A DNA stretch of 64,000 nt from Gerris lacustris. Lineage: Eukaryota > Arthropoda > Insecta > Hemiptera > Gerridae. Position numbers and translations under genes: made by a program. Shown in pieces: positions 34,131 through 45,498 of this stretch. Each line of letters opens with the position of its first letter. The first letter of the stretch is position 1. The stretch is from positions 56,777,673 through 56,841,672 of the forward strand of contig OX578277.1 in assembly GCA_951217055.1 (NCBI GenBank), written 5' to 3'. The notes below the pieces were generated by a model. The model was given only the letters and a program-made list of their open reading frames with translations, did not search any database and was not told the origin of the DNA.

Positions 34131-34146
34131 CCTACCGACTGCGCCA
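34131..34146 (-). other. Primer-binding site (tRNA-Ser type)
   Basis: On the minus strand the sequence directly after the 5' LTR is TGGCGCAGTCGGTAGG, complementary to a tRNA 3' end CCTACCGACTGCGCCA as used by 17.6/297-type errantiviruses. It overlaps the final T of the LTR. Confidence 0.85.
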
Positions 34147-34389
34147 GTTAACTTTAAGAATCACAAGATTAACTTTTTAAAAAAGGTTTTATTTTAATTT
34201 ACAAGTTACTTTCTTCTTTTGATAAATTTAAGTCAACAATTGATTTTACAACAAACATATAGTATTACCTGGAATGTAGTTGGAGCCACGAGAACATAGA
34301 CTGGAGCCACGGCGGCTTTACAACAGTTATATACCCTATTAAGTGCTGAGGTGGAAAAGGAGGATTCAGCAGGAATCACTCTTGTAACT
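34146..34389 (-). repeat. Errantivirus 5' LTR
   Basis: A 244-bp copy with a single mismatch to the other LTR. It would contain the promoter for genomic RNA on the minus strand. Confidence 0.95.
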
Positions 34390-34397
34390 TATATATA
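34390..34397. repeat. TATATATA target site, right side
   Basis: Matches 28106-28113. Confidence 0.8.
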
Positions 34398-34905
34398 GAT
34401 GTTTATAATTAAAATTAACTTTTTCCCGACTTAGAAATTTAGTTCAAAAGGACTAATAGACAACCCAGCATATCAACAATAATTACAAGATAAAAAGAAC
34501 TTTTTATATAATACGTTTTTAAATCTTCTGTTGAATCTTATGTAATGTTGATAATATAATTGTCATTGTTAGTTAGTTAAATATAATGTTAGTGAAAAAA
34601 AATGCATAGTTCCGAATTTATTTACTTCACATAATAATGTCAACCATCTTGAGAGCTGATGTTAAACCTATAAAAGGACAAATCTTTGTACAACGGATCT
34701 CACCAATACCACCGAATCTAAACCGTGTCATTGATATGCCCCTGTGTAGGGACAGTAAGAGAAGAAAAATGTGTACAAGTAAAGAAGTACAAATGCAGAA
34801 AAATTAAACCTGTACCTAGGATACAAGTGTCAACTAACCTGGGTGGCACAAGTCAATTAATTTATTTCTTTGTTTACTTTTCGCTGGCATTCAATGTTTA
34901 CCTCT
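34398..34905. other. No gene seen
   Basis: AT-rich flank of the LTR element. I looked on the minus strand for the missing 5' part of the Jockey-type RT and did not find it. Confidence 0.4.
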
Positions 34906-34906
34906 T

Positions 34907-35772
34907 AAGCCGAGTTTATACAATCCAAGATGACTTGGACCAAATCAGTTTTGACTCTATTTTGACGCTTTTGGATCGTGTAAACAGGTTATTAAAATCA
35001 ACTTGGAAATCCAAGTTGAGTTGGACGTTATTTGATCCAAGCAGACTTGGATGGCGTCAACCATATGATTATGACAAGAAATCTGTCAAAAATGAGAAAA
35101 GACGTGAAAAGTTGTGACGGATTTGATTATAAGGTTATTCACAGCTTCAATTTCTTTCAAATTTTTGCAGCGATCATAGAATCCTAAAACGGAAAGATTT
35201 TCAACTCCCCTCTTTATCTACCTGTGTTAGAGTACTAGCGCTCCACGGGAATTTGCGGTTAATATTGTAAATAAATCTTTTACACCATTCAAAATATTTT
35301 GAGTTTCTTAATTCAAAGAAATAAATTTATAAATTAAATGGTCAGATTACTAGATTTGAACCCGGGAACTTTCGCATTCGGAGCTCATCTCACACAGCCA
35401 CCGAGGCTGGTTTTTATTTATTTTGTTTGTTTACAAAATAGTACAAATGTCTGACAACCAGTATTTGTTTATATTTTAGAATTCGAGGAATGTCAAAAGA
35501 TCAATTTGAATTTGAAAAGAACAATTTTAACCGCCATCTGCCCGACCAGCGCTAGTGGTCTTACACCTTTAGAATACTGGAGTTGGATACCCCTGAATTT
35601 TTGTTTTTATTCCTTTGCTTCTTATTGAGTTTTTTTGACAAGTTCCCCTACTTGGACCAAGTATACTTGGATCGTGTAAACACTGCATAAAAAAATCATT
35701 TTTACTTTGACCAAGTGGATTTGATCTAAGTTACTTAGTCCAAGTCAACTTGGAGCGTGTAGACCCTCCTTT
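34907..35772. mobile_element. MITE with CCAAGTTGACTTGG-type inverted ends
   Basis: The left end TTAAGCCGAGTTTATACAAT then CCAAGATGACTTGGACC is mirrored on the right by GGACCAAG..., GTCCAAGTCAACTTGGAGCG and TGTAGACCCTCCTTTAA. Both ends are dense in CCAAGT/ACTTGG palindromes and 'GGATCGTGTAAAC' phrases. TTAA at both limits would fit a piggyBac-type target, but the repetitive ends make this uncertain. The 130-codon frame starting at 34725 crosses the boundary and is not a gene. A tRNA-like repeat sits inside at 35340-35415. Confidence 0.5.
35340..35415 (-). repeat. tRNA-like (possible SINE head)
   Basis: The minus strand reads CCTCGGTGGCTGTGTGAGAT, then CCGGGTTCAAATCTAG, resembling box A and box B spaced as in a tRNA. 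Lies within the MITE at 34907-35772. Confidence 0.35.
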
Positions 35773-36170
35773 AAAAAAAATCACAAATTTGAAACCCGTC
35801 AAAATGAAGATTGTAAATACTATGGGATATGTCAAAACAAATAAAATAACTTGCGGATTTTTTCCGAACTAACTTTCCATACAGCAAAATTTGCTGAAAA
35901 CTAATTAAATTCTGCTGAAAGATGGCTAAAAGTATTACAACAATGCATTGTCATCGTGTTCTGAGCTATTCTAAAAGTTTTAATTGTTGTAGTGTACTCG
36001 GGAAGTTAGTTACAAATCGATGGCTAGATTTGTACTGGACAAACAAACAAACAAGAAAGCAAGCTAGTAAAAAATGGAACACTTCTCTACAAGCAGTTAG
36101 TATTTTATATGATTAAAAACCCTTTCCAGAATAAATATACATATATTTATTTTTATTGATTGATGTTTTT
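35773..36170. other. No gene seen
   Basis: AT-rich sequence; a 64-codon plus-strand frame here has no recognisable features. Confidence 0.4.
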
Positions 36171-36174
36171 ATAT

Positions 36175-36440
36175 TTTTTAGGTCTCACTCTCAATAGGAC
36201 TTTTGCTTCGAGGTAATCTTTCTTCTGAATCTCTTCATAAAAAATAAAACCAGAAAAAAACCTCCACTCTTCGTACGTGGTCAAACCAGTAGAGTTGAGC
36301 TTATTCTGTATTCTGGGTGATAGATTTAGCATCCAATCCAAGTCTGATAGTGTTTTCCTTACTTGATCTTATGGTCTTGCCAGATACTCTTCTTAGTATC
36401 TCAGTTGCTTGAATTCGGGTGTATTCTCTCTTTTTTAGTC
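36175..36440 (-). pseudogene. LINE C-terminal fragment
   Basis: On the minus strand one frame reads RIQATEILRRVSGKTIRSS, ENTIRLGLDAKSI and AQLYWFDHVRRVE. This resembles the conserved C-terminal extension of insect non-LTR retrotransposon polyproteins (a basic R-L-R-R-V/I-x-GKT patch followed by Q-L-x-W-F/W-x-H-V-x-R). Two stops interrupt it (after QNTE and near WFYFL). No RT core precedes it, so it is a small dead fragment. Clade not assigned. Confidence 0.5.
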
Positions 36441-37814
36441 AAAGTAAAAGATTCAAAGCTATTGATCATAGATGACATAGAGAATGTCGCCTAAAGCCAC
36501 GTCCATACTATGCCAAATGGCAAGGAATGTCAAGGCCAAATAGCACTGCAAAGTGTGATGTGGACGTCTAGCTTGGCATGTGCCATTTTACACATGCCAA
36601 ACCAAACCCGATGATTGTCAGTCCGGATCAAAGGAAATCTGGCAACATTGCACTGGTTCACTTTTTTTCTTCTTCTTCTTCTTTTATTTGTTGAAAAATA
36701 TTATTTCTTTTCCCCATCTTATTCTTATCTTGAGACCTATTTTGACCCAAGCTTAACATAAAGGATCAGATTTTAAAGGAATCAGGTTCTTTTTATGAGT
36801 GAGTGTATGTGTGCAATTACAATAAACTTGTTCACTATTTAAACTCCTTATTCTTATGTTGAGACCTATTTTTGCAAGAGTACCACTGCTACTAGCGTAC
36901 ATCCTCAGTTGCACTTTGATGTTCTGCAAGAGTAGTCGTATGTTATTTCAGTATTTCCCATTATTCTTTTTGATTACCCAGCTCACTTCTTACTATCTAC
37001 AAAGTGGAAAATAAAAATAAATGAAACAGTCTGAAGTATAATTGATTTGAATCAGAATCAATCAGTTTTCAGATATTGTAAATTAAAAGACTACAGAAAC
37101 TAAAATACGAGTATAAGGCATTACACCTTGGTTGAAACTGCTGAGTTTTGGTATAGATAAGGAAGATGTCAATAGAAAATTCATAAACTAATTGTCTCTC
37201 AAAATCAATGCTCGTCATGCGGTAAAGTTCCTGAAACCAATTCCACTTCTGTACTCCAGATTTAGTTCTTATGGCACTTTCTGTAAGTCCACTATATTGC
37301 ACCATCCTGTAAAAGCGGCTAAACATACCGCTCTTAGTTCTTATGTTATTTTTAACATACTCTAGTCTAGTTTCTAGCTTAGTTTGTTAATTAGTTGTTA
37401 GCAAAATTATGCACCTAAAACATTATAAATGTTAAATTCTCCCTTTTTAGAATTAAAATGCCTTCTCGAGGATATATGTATTTTCTAAACACATATACAT
37501 AAAATTCGTCGAAATCGGTTCAGTAGATTAGGATCCACGCGTCTGCAAGCTCGTAAATCCATAAAAATCATAAAATTTAATTTATGCGTAGTCATAATGC
37601 CCACTTTCTCCATATATGTACTACGAATACGTTAAAGTAAAAAGCTAAGAAACTTACTTAATCACATTTCTTAAAGAAAATAAAAAAAAAATGATGTATA
37701 AATCTCAATATAATTAATATTTTTCCATAATCTAAATAAATTAGATAGTGTAATAATAATAAATATTCTTTCTACATTATCTCACCAAATTCTTTGTATA
37801 TTATGTATTAATTT
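36441..37814. other. No gene seen; short inverted segment at about 36495-36595
   Basis: Near 36495 CCACGTCCATACTATGCCAAATGGCA is loosely inverted at about 36560-36590 (GTGGACGTCTAGCTTGGCATGTGCCA), a possible tiny MITE. The rest is AT-rich with short frames only. Confidence 0.35.
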
Positions 37815-38530
37815 AAATAAACAGGTCAAGTGTGTATTAGTCAGCACTCAGCGAGGGTCCGTAGGCAACACAGTATTGTTTAAGTAGTATCTATTCATGG
37901 TGCTTTTTAAAATGCTAAAAAGCCTACTTTGAACTATCCTATATGGGTCTGATATTCTCAAAACAAATAAACAAATTTCTGATAAAGTATTTCTTGCCAG
38001 TGAACTGGACTATAAACATATAAATACATCCAAAAGAGCATAATTATAAAAAAAACGTATTTTGTCAATAAAAACTTTTTTTTTTCTCGATATTTCCAAA
38101 AAGTTGTTCGAAGAATGTTCAGAAATTTTTTCAGATTTTTTGCACTTTACATAAGCAAGATAAAAGGAGGGGACACTTTTCACACCAACTTCAAACTCGT
38201 CTACGCTCGCCCTATCAAAGTTATAACCAAAAAATTATATATTTTTGTATCAGCTCGACGTACCCTTTTATATGATACCCGACACGGTCTCCAGAAAAAA
38301 CAATTATTTTTTAAACCTTAAGTTTTTTTTACCCATAAGTAATTTTTACCCTAATTTTGTAGAATTTTTTTTTTTTTCAAGTCGCTATATTTTTAAAATG
38401 TGTGGGTAGGTACTATATACAGTAGTAGTGATCGGACGAAAGGTGTAGCCGTGTGAGCAGGCGACAGATGGACGGACAGACAGACACACGGAGGAAAATA
38501 TAAGGGTCCTTGGTTTTGCCTACGGACCCT
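37815..38530 (-). mobile_element. Helentron-like non-autonomous repeat, copy 2
   Basis: Inverted copy with both ends: AAATAAACAGGTCAAGTG at the left (element 3' end) and GCCTACGGACCCT at the right (element 5' end). The terminal hairpin is degenerate (TGTGTATTAGTCAGCACTCA). No coding capacity. Confidence 0.7.
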
Positions 38531-39218
38531 AAAAAAAAAATATAATTATGTCTTAAGAAAAATATAACAAACTAAAAAATTAATATTGACAAATAGCAGA
38601 TTAATTAATGTTTACATCTAGGGTAAAAATTATAATTGCAGGACATGCAACAATAAAAAAGATTACATGAAAACCTCAATTTTTAATTCCTCAGAACTTT
38701 TCATTTTGTTTATTTACGTAAATGAAACATTTTAACAGACTAATAATAAAAAACGCCATTTAGTGAGTAATTCTCGAGGATTTTAATTATGGAATGCAAA
38801 TCTGATGGTTACCTTAAAAATCAATAACGAGTTCAAATTAGAAATAATTTAATGTTTTTTTAAATTTTTATTCTTTTAATTTACTTTTGAATATTAATTT
38901 TTTTTTAGGTATGTATAAAATAGTCAGTACGCACGAATGAACCACGTGGGTGAAAAATGGTAATTTATTGGTTGAACAATTTTAGTGTAAAAGCTAATAA
39001 AGGGGTTGGAATTTGAATGAAATACAGTTGCTGATTCAATTATAAATAATGTAGGTTAGGCCTACGGCCACGTATATGTTGAACATACAAATATACGGTA
39101 GATTAATTTACAAGGATAAACAACTTTTATTGGGACTGGTGGTTTCAAATTCCATTAGTACAGTATAAGTGCGTATTTTCTAAACAAGCAAGAGTTCTTG
39201 TGGGATTGGAAAATGTTT
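38531..39218. other. No gene seen
   Basis: AT-rich spacer between repeats. Confidence 0.4.
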
Positions 39219-39620
39219 TTATCTACGAGTGATCGAAATATAAACATTTTATCTCTGTTTAGATACGTAGAAAATTATTCTTTTCGTAGCTGTATTCATT
39301 GCGCATGCGCGTTTCATAATCGTGCGAAAAGGTGAAGAATTCTTCGCCTTATCGCACGATTTGCGTGTTCGTTTACATTTAACAAAACTAATTTGCTAAC
39401 TTTTTTTTATCAAATTTTTAGTGATAAACAATGTATATTTAATGATTTTCTGTTCTTTATTATTAAAATCCAACAATCGTAGATAAAGTACGGTACGCAA
39501 CTCGTGCGAAAACTGCATTTTGCTTTGCTCGTGTGGTTTTACCACCCTCGCTGTCACTCGGGTGCAAATTCCACACTCGCATGCAAAATGCTACTTTCAG
39601 CACTAGGCGTGTAATGTACT
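39219..39620 (-). repeat. Composite hairpin repeat, copy 3 (inverted)
   Basis: Inverted relative to the copies at 23.6 and 40.1 kb. The module A hairpin is at about 39490-39619 (GTACGGTACGCAACTCGTGCG...). Module B carries a different core palindrome at about 39324-39361 (CGTGCGAAAAGG...CGCACG with a GAAGAATTCTTC centre), while keeping the flanking CATTGCGCATGCGCG and TTACATTTAACAAAACTAATTTGC. Confidence 0.7.
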
Positions 39621-40065
39621 ATTATGAGTAAGTATTTTGTAATGTAAAAGAGCACTTATGTTTTTGTGTAGTAATTTCATTTGTTCTGCTTCTTCTAGCT
39701 ACCCTAGTGTTTATGTCAGTGCATAGCTCATTTAAATGTCAAACTGTATACTTTAAAATCTTAATGGAATAAATGAATTAAGAAAGATGATTAAATCTTC
39801 ATATTTCTTATAAAATAATTATATGTGAATAATTTGGGGTTAGCACTTACACACATCCACAATTTATTACACACGATACACGTTAAGTAAAGTAAAAACT
39901 TAATTTCAAATTTTGTATATACAGTTCAAGTAAAAAAATGAATAATTCATGAAGAATATTGCTTATTCTAAAAGTAATAAAAATGTATATTATTTTCTCA
40001 ATTTTTTAAAAAATAAAAAAACGACAAAGAATAAACTATCGACATTGTTAACGGTATCAACAATA
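39621..40065. other. No gene seen
   Basis: AT-rich spacer between two composite repeats. Confidence 0.4.
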
Positions 40066-40643
40066 GTACATTACGCGTCGAGTGCGAAAAGTAGCATTTT
40101 GCATGCGAGTGTGGAGTTTGCACCCGAGCGATAGCGAGGGTGGTAAAACCACACGAGCAATGCAAAATGCCGTTTACGCACGAGTTGCGTACCATACTTT
40201 ATCTACGATTGTTAGATTTAAATAATAAATACAGAAAAAAATAAACTTGCTGTATGTAAGTTCGTATCTCTCTCTTGATAAAGATGGCATTAATTCATTA
40301 GTTGTATTTTTTGCCTAATTAATTATTTCTGGAGGAGTATTATTCTCCACATTTTCGTCTAAGTCACTTGATTCACTCATTGTTTTTCACTAAAAACTCG
40401 ATATAAACAGTTACTTTAATAAAAGAACAGCAAATTAGTTTTGTTAAATGTAAAAAAAAACTTGCTAATCGTGCGTAAAGCTGAAGAATTCCTCTTCTTT
40501 ACCGCACTAGTGTGGTAAAGAAGAGGAATTATTCAGAACTATGAGACGCGCATGCGCAATGAATACAAGTACGTAAAGAATCACTTTCTACGCATCTAAA
40601 CAAAGATATAATGTTTATATTTCGTAACAATCGTAGATAAATG
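40066..40643 (+). repeat. Composite hairpin repeat, copy 2
   Basis: Highly similar to 23636-24209 over its whole length, including GTACATTACGCGTCGAGTGC at the left, the long palindrome (about 40488-40541) and the AATCGTAGATAAA right end. Palindrome arms differ from copy 1 by single bases. Confidence 0.75.
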
Positions 40644-40904
40644 TTATTTAGAACGTTTAACTATTGCATATACTTATTAGTTTATTTTGGAAAATATTAA
40701 CGTTTAGTTTAATTTATGAAATGTTAAATTTTAGTTTATCTTACTATAGTAAACAGCTAACACCAAATAGTAGATTATATTGAATTTAATAATAATAACA
40801 ATGACAATATTGCCCTTTAGCAAGGTAAAAATTATTGTAGAGAATTCATAAATGGGTTGGAAATTTATAAAGTTTGTAGCTGGCAATACATTTGTTGCAT
40901 GATC

Positions 40905-41600
40905 TTTTTTAGGGTCCGTAGGCAAAACCAAGGACACTTATATTTTCCTGCGTGTGTCTGTCTGTCTGTCCTCTCGCGTGCTCTCACGGCTACACCTTTC
41001 GTCCGATCACTTTGAAATTTGGCATGTATGTGTCTTGTACCTGCCCACATATTTTAAAAATATAGCGACTTAAAAAAAAAAAAAAAATTCAAACAAATTA
41101 GGGTAAAAAAACTTAAGGGTTAAATTTTTTTATTTTTTTTCGACACCGTGAGGGGTATCATATGAAAGGGTACGTCGAGCAGATTACAGAAATATATAAT
41201 TCTTTGGATATAACTTTGATAGGGCGAGCGTAGGCAAGTTTGAAGTGGGTGTGAAACGTGTCCCCCCCCCCCCTCTATCTCGCTTATGTGAAGTGCAAAA
41301 AATCTGAAAAAATTCCTTTTGGAAATTTCGAAAAAAATATTATTTTATTTTTTATTGACAAAATACGTTTTTTATAATTATGGTCTTTACGATGTATTTA
41401 TATGGTTGTAGTCCAGTTCAGTGGCAAAAAAATACTTTATCAGAGTGTGTATGAGAATATCAGACCCTTAGAATGTTTCAAAGTAAGCTTTTTAGCATTT
41501 TAAAAAAACACTGTTTATACACTTCACAGTTAAACACTATATAGTGTGGCCTACGGACCCTCGCTGTGTGCTGACTAGCACACACTTGACCTGTTTATTT
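40905..41600 (+). mobile_element. Helentron-like non-autonomous repeat, copy 3 (reference copy)
   Basis: The 5' end TTTTTTAGGGTCCGTAGGC (AGGG at 40911) is complemented by GCCTACGGACCCT at 41549-41561, which is not terminal. It is followed by a perfect 8-bp-stem hairpin TGTGTGCTGACTAGCACACA (41565-41584) and CTTGACCTGTTTATTT at the end. An asymmetric inverted repeat plus a 3' hairpin is the layout described for Helentron/Helitron2-type elements. Contains a (CTGT)n run and a C12 tract. No ORF. Confidence 0.65.
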
Positions 41601-42469
41601 CATTACTGTTGAAGTTACCAGAGTTAGTAATATTTGTTAGTAACATTTTGGAAAACGATTCTGAATTTTTTACCAACATTGTATTAGCAACAACAACAAA
41701 AAATTGCGATAAGAATTTTGCCATAAAAAATAAGTCAGTCAAGAGCAAAGAATGTTGGTAACAAATGTTACTAACAAAATGTTTCTAATAAAATACTAGT
41801 GTGACTTTTTAGATGATATTAACATTTGGCCTCATCCCCACGCTCGCTTGGTCAGTTGGCTACGACTACGTCCGAAAATCGAGGTTATAATTAAAGGTCG
41901 AGGTTGTAATGTATATTATAGAGGTCTATATATAACAGTGATGGCGAAGCTATGACACGGGTGTCAAATAAACTTGTTTTTAAGGTTTGGTAGATACTTC
42001 TGGAAACCCTTATGCCGAGGGTGATATGTCCGTCCGTCCGTCACTCTTTGGTTCATAGCACCCGAACCGATTAAGCTAAAGACCTGAAATTTAAAACACT
42101 GGAACAACCAATAACTTGTCAATATCTTACCATAGGAAAAATATCTATCTTGTGTATATCTTACCATAGGAAAAATATACAGAAGTTAAAATTTAAAAAT
42201 GCCCATTCGCAAAAATATAAAATATATTTATTTAAAGTAGGTTTCCAAAAAATCATATATATATTATTTTCAATTTTTCATTCTTTATTGGTTTTATGAG
42301 TTGAAATATACTTGTTGAAATATATAAATATATTATTTGTGTTTTATTTTATTTTTTGAAAATACCTAAATAATATTTTCACGTTTCTCTTCTTTCAACA
42401 TCATATTTCTAAACATTATTTTTCAATGCCGACAACATTATCGGTATTAAACTCTAAGTTATCAATTTT
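41601..42469. other. No gene seen
   Basis: AT-rich, with a CCGTCCGTCCGTC repeat phrase near 42029 and a short duplication of ATCTTACCATAGGAAAAATAT near 42123 and 42158. Confidence 0.45.
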
Positions 42470-43110
42470 GAACACCCTGTCAAAAAAGTCAGCCATTTAG
42501 TGTGGCACATAGCTTCATCGCGTCTTAAGCTATTTCGTATATTTTAATGACAACCTATTATCGTCAAATCTATTTAATCCCATCCCCCCACTCTTTTTAA
42601 AATCTGTCAAAATTGTTTTGATTACTTACATGAATTAGAGTTAGAGTGTAATTTTAGCAAAATTTACAGCGTGCGTGAGCTGAAATTAATCTAAGGCTAT
42701 CTGCGGGCTTCTTTAGATTAACTATCCAAATTTTTTAAAAATTTGAAAAATTTTATAGAAATTTGAGTACTTTTGAAGACATAGGTGTACAGTGTACATA
42801 AATGTATATTTGTGTGCACGTGGAAGAGAAACAAATGGGCGCAGAGGGTTGAAACTTGTAAGGGACTAATAATATACTAATTATCACCTACCATCTAAAT
42901 TGTATTAAAATGGAACAAGTAGTTTTTAAGATATGTTGGTTCGCAAATACTGAGCGATAGACAGACACGGAACCAAAAATGTTCCTGAATGTCTATAATA
43001 GAATGCTGTCCTAGAAGTTTTGAAATTGGAGACATAAAAAATGTTTGTTCTCCAGAACGATCACATAGCTTGTAAGTTAAGCTCGGAAGCAAAAATTGAG
43101 AAAATATTTT
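42470..43110 (-). repeat. GAAGCTATGTG-family repeat, inverted copy
   Basis: Reads on the minus strand from TTGCTTCCGAGC (about 43092) through GTGATCGTTCTGG, CTGTCTATCGCTCAGTATTTG, GTTTCTCTTCCACGTGC to GAAGCTATGTGCCACAC (about 42510). Confidence 0.65.
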
Positions 43111-43912
43111 TTTTTTTCCTCAAAAATCAATGAATATACAATTTTTTTTCTCTTCAGTTCTTCATAGGGGGACTCACTGTATATTCAACGGTGGCAACAA
43201 TATTCTCAAATCGTCTTCTATTAATTATAATTAATGAAAGGTTTAAAGATTAATAAATTTAACTTTATTTTAATAAAAGCACGTTCCATACCCAAAATAA
43301 CCCAGAAATAGATTTTATCGTGAAATTTAATACGGATGTTTTACGAAAACCGCTTTACAATTAAGTCTCATAAAATGTTTAGTATTCAACAGATTTATAG
43401 AGGTGAAAGGCTAAAATGGTATATTCAACAGTAGGGTCCACTATATGAATTATTTCAAAGTTTAGAAGATGGGGAGTACAGATAGACTAATATTACATTT
43501 ATAGGAAAATACTGGGAGAGATATGGAGGACGGGTCAAGCCTTCTTGAGGATAAAATAATTTTTTTTAAAAAAATGAACATGATTTTGTTTATTTTAAAA
43601 GTTTTTACGAATATTATGACCAATTTCAACGTTAAATTTGGGGGAAAATGCCACATTATAAGGATTAATTTAATATTTGATTTAATAATTTAATTTGTAG
43701 TTAAATTATAACTGGCTAAAGTGGTCGGCGTAGCCCGGGTGATTCAAAAATAAATATATTGGTGAATAAGTAGATTTATGTAAATGCATCCGGAACATTG
43801 GAAAATAAGTATGTATTGAACATTGTGTTGTGAAAAAGTAATGTTGAAATTATATACATCGGACGTAAATGACAATAATAATAAAGTCATAATATGATTA
43901 TATATTATTACT
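43111..43912. other. No gene seen
   Basis: AT-rich. The phrase GTATATTCAAC is repeated at 43178 and 43421 in the same orientation, next to GGGGGACTCACT and GGGTCCACT, suggesting an unrecognised repeat. Confidence 0.35.
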
Positions 43913-44110
43913 AGCCGGATCGGCGAGCTTGGCACGCCAAGGCTTTTCGGCGGCCGAAAACGCTTAACTAACAAAAACAAATCACCCGGGTCGGTTCGGT
44001 CTCGCTCGGTGTTTGATGTGAATAGCACCATGCTAATACATGTGTTTGTTTCTCAAGCGGAATCGGCCTCGTTCGGTCTCGACCGCATCGCGCGCAGTGT
44101 GAAAGCCGCC
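43913..44110. mobile_element. Eroded relative of the 6658 PIF-like MITE
   Basis: The right end GCGCGCAGTGTGAAAGCCGCC followed by TTA (44111-44113) matches the 6658-6850 element, and the interior shares TCGGTCTCGCTCGG and CGGCCGAAAACGC. The left TIR is lost or unrecognisable. Confidence 0.55.
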
Positions 44111-44250
44111 TTATCCGTCTAAAGTCTAGAGGTTGACACTGTGTTAAAAAAAAATAAAATAATACAATATCTTTATTGTTATATAATTTTATATTTTAGT
44201 ACAAATAATTATATTTGTTTTATACAATTTTTAACTTTTTTTATTTATAA

Positions 44251-44321
44251 CACACACCCACCCACAAACCACTTATCCATCCACACACCCACCCACAAAC
44301 CACTTATCCATCTACCCACCC
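44251..44321. repeat. 30-bp tandem repeat, about 2.3 units
   Basis: The unit CCACAAACCACTTATCCATC with flanking ACACACCCAC is repeated twice, then a partial unit ACCCACCCATG. Confidence 0.85.
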
Positions 44322-44761
44322 ATGTTGACTTTTATAAAGATAAGCAAAGTGATGAATTTATTTATTAAAAACACGGAAATAGTTAAGACATAAAAATAAC
44401 TCGTAATTGCATTGTTTAAAAAGTCTAGACCGCCAGAAAAAGAGCTTGGTAGTAAGACGCTCTTAATACAAACAAAATGTTGCATTTGTTTAGTAAATTT
44501 ATGAAATAATAATATTTTTTAATAATTTCCATTAAAATAAAATATGTATAATATTTAAGCGTGTACGCTGCATAGTGAGATCATCCAAACTTTGAAATTT
44601 CTGTAAGTTACAGGTTCATGCCTAATTATTTTATAATCAGTGCTTTTATTAATGATGTTTTGTCATTTAGTCTAATAAAATGCTAAAATATTATTAGGTT
44701 TGGGACCATTAAATATTTCGCATAATTATTTATTGACACGGAAGCACACAAAAATCAACTG
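44322..44761. other. No gene seen
   Basis: AT-rich spacer. Confidence 0.4.
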
Positions 44762-45498
44762 AAATAAACAGGTCAAGTGTGTGCTAGTCAGCACACAGCG
44801 AGGGTCCGTAGGCCACACTGTATAGTTTAAGTAGTACCATATTGATGGTGTTTTTTAAAATGCTAAAAAGGTTACTTTGAACTATCCTATGGGTCTGATA
44901 TTATCAAAAAACATAAACAAACTTCTGATAAAGTATTTTTTTGCCACAACACCGGACTACAACCATATAAATACATCGAAAAGACCAAAGTTATAAAAAA
45001 CGTATTTTGTCAATAAAAAATAAAATAATATTTTTTTAGAAATTTCCAAAAGTGGTATGTTTACTTTTGGTCGAAGAATGTCTAGAATTATTTTCAGATT
45101 TTTTGCACTTCACATAAGCGAGATAGAGGGGAGGGGGGGGGGGGGGGGGACATGTTTCACACCCACTTCAAACTGGCCTACGCTCGCCCTATCAAAGTTA
45201 TATCCAAAGAATTATATATTTTTGTAATCAACTCGACGTACCCTTTCATATGATACCCCTCACGGTGTCGAAAAAAAATAAAAAAAATTTAACCCTTAAG
45301 TTTTTTTACCCTAATTTTTTTGAAAAATATTTTTTTTAAGTCGCTATATTTTTAAAATATGTGGGCAGGTACAAGACACATACATGCAACATTTCAAAAT
45401 GATCGGACGAAAAGTGTAGCCGTTAGAGCAGGCGACAGGACGGACGGACAGACACACGCAGGAAAATATAAAGGTCCTTGGTTTTGCCTACGGACCCT
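44762..45498 (-). mobile_element. Helentron-like non-autonomous repeat, copy 4
   Basis: Inverted full copy: AAATAAACAGGTCAAGTG, perfect hairpin TGTGTGCTAGTCAGCACACA and AGGGTCCGTAGGC at the left; GCCTACGGACCCT at the right. It holds a long G-rich run (about 45127-45149). Confidence 0.7.

Larger units (their letters stand above)
28114..34389 (-). mobile_element. Endogenous errantivirus (gypsy/17.6/297-like), RT-deleted
   Basis: A complete LTR-to-LTR element of 6276 bp on the minus strand: 5' LTR, tRNA-Ser-type PBS, leader, gag, frameshift site, pol lacking RT and most of RNase H, env, PPT, 3' LTR. LTRs start AGTTA and end TAACT, typical of errantiviruses. Both flanks are TATATATA, in keeping with the group's TATATA target preference. 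One LTR mismatch in 244 indicates recent insertion. It abuts a Jockey-clade LINE remnant in the same orientation. Confidence 0.92.

Noticed and set aside
34725..35117. 130-codon plus-strand frame
   Set aside because: Crosses the boundary of a MITE and translates its inverted-repeat end.
44251..44321. Possible CRISPR-like array
   Set aside because: Only about two adjacent 30-bp units without spacers; a simple tandem duplication in a eukaryotic genome.
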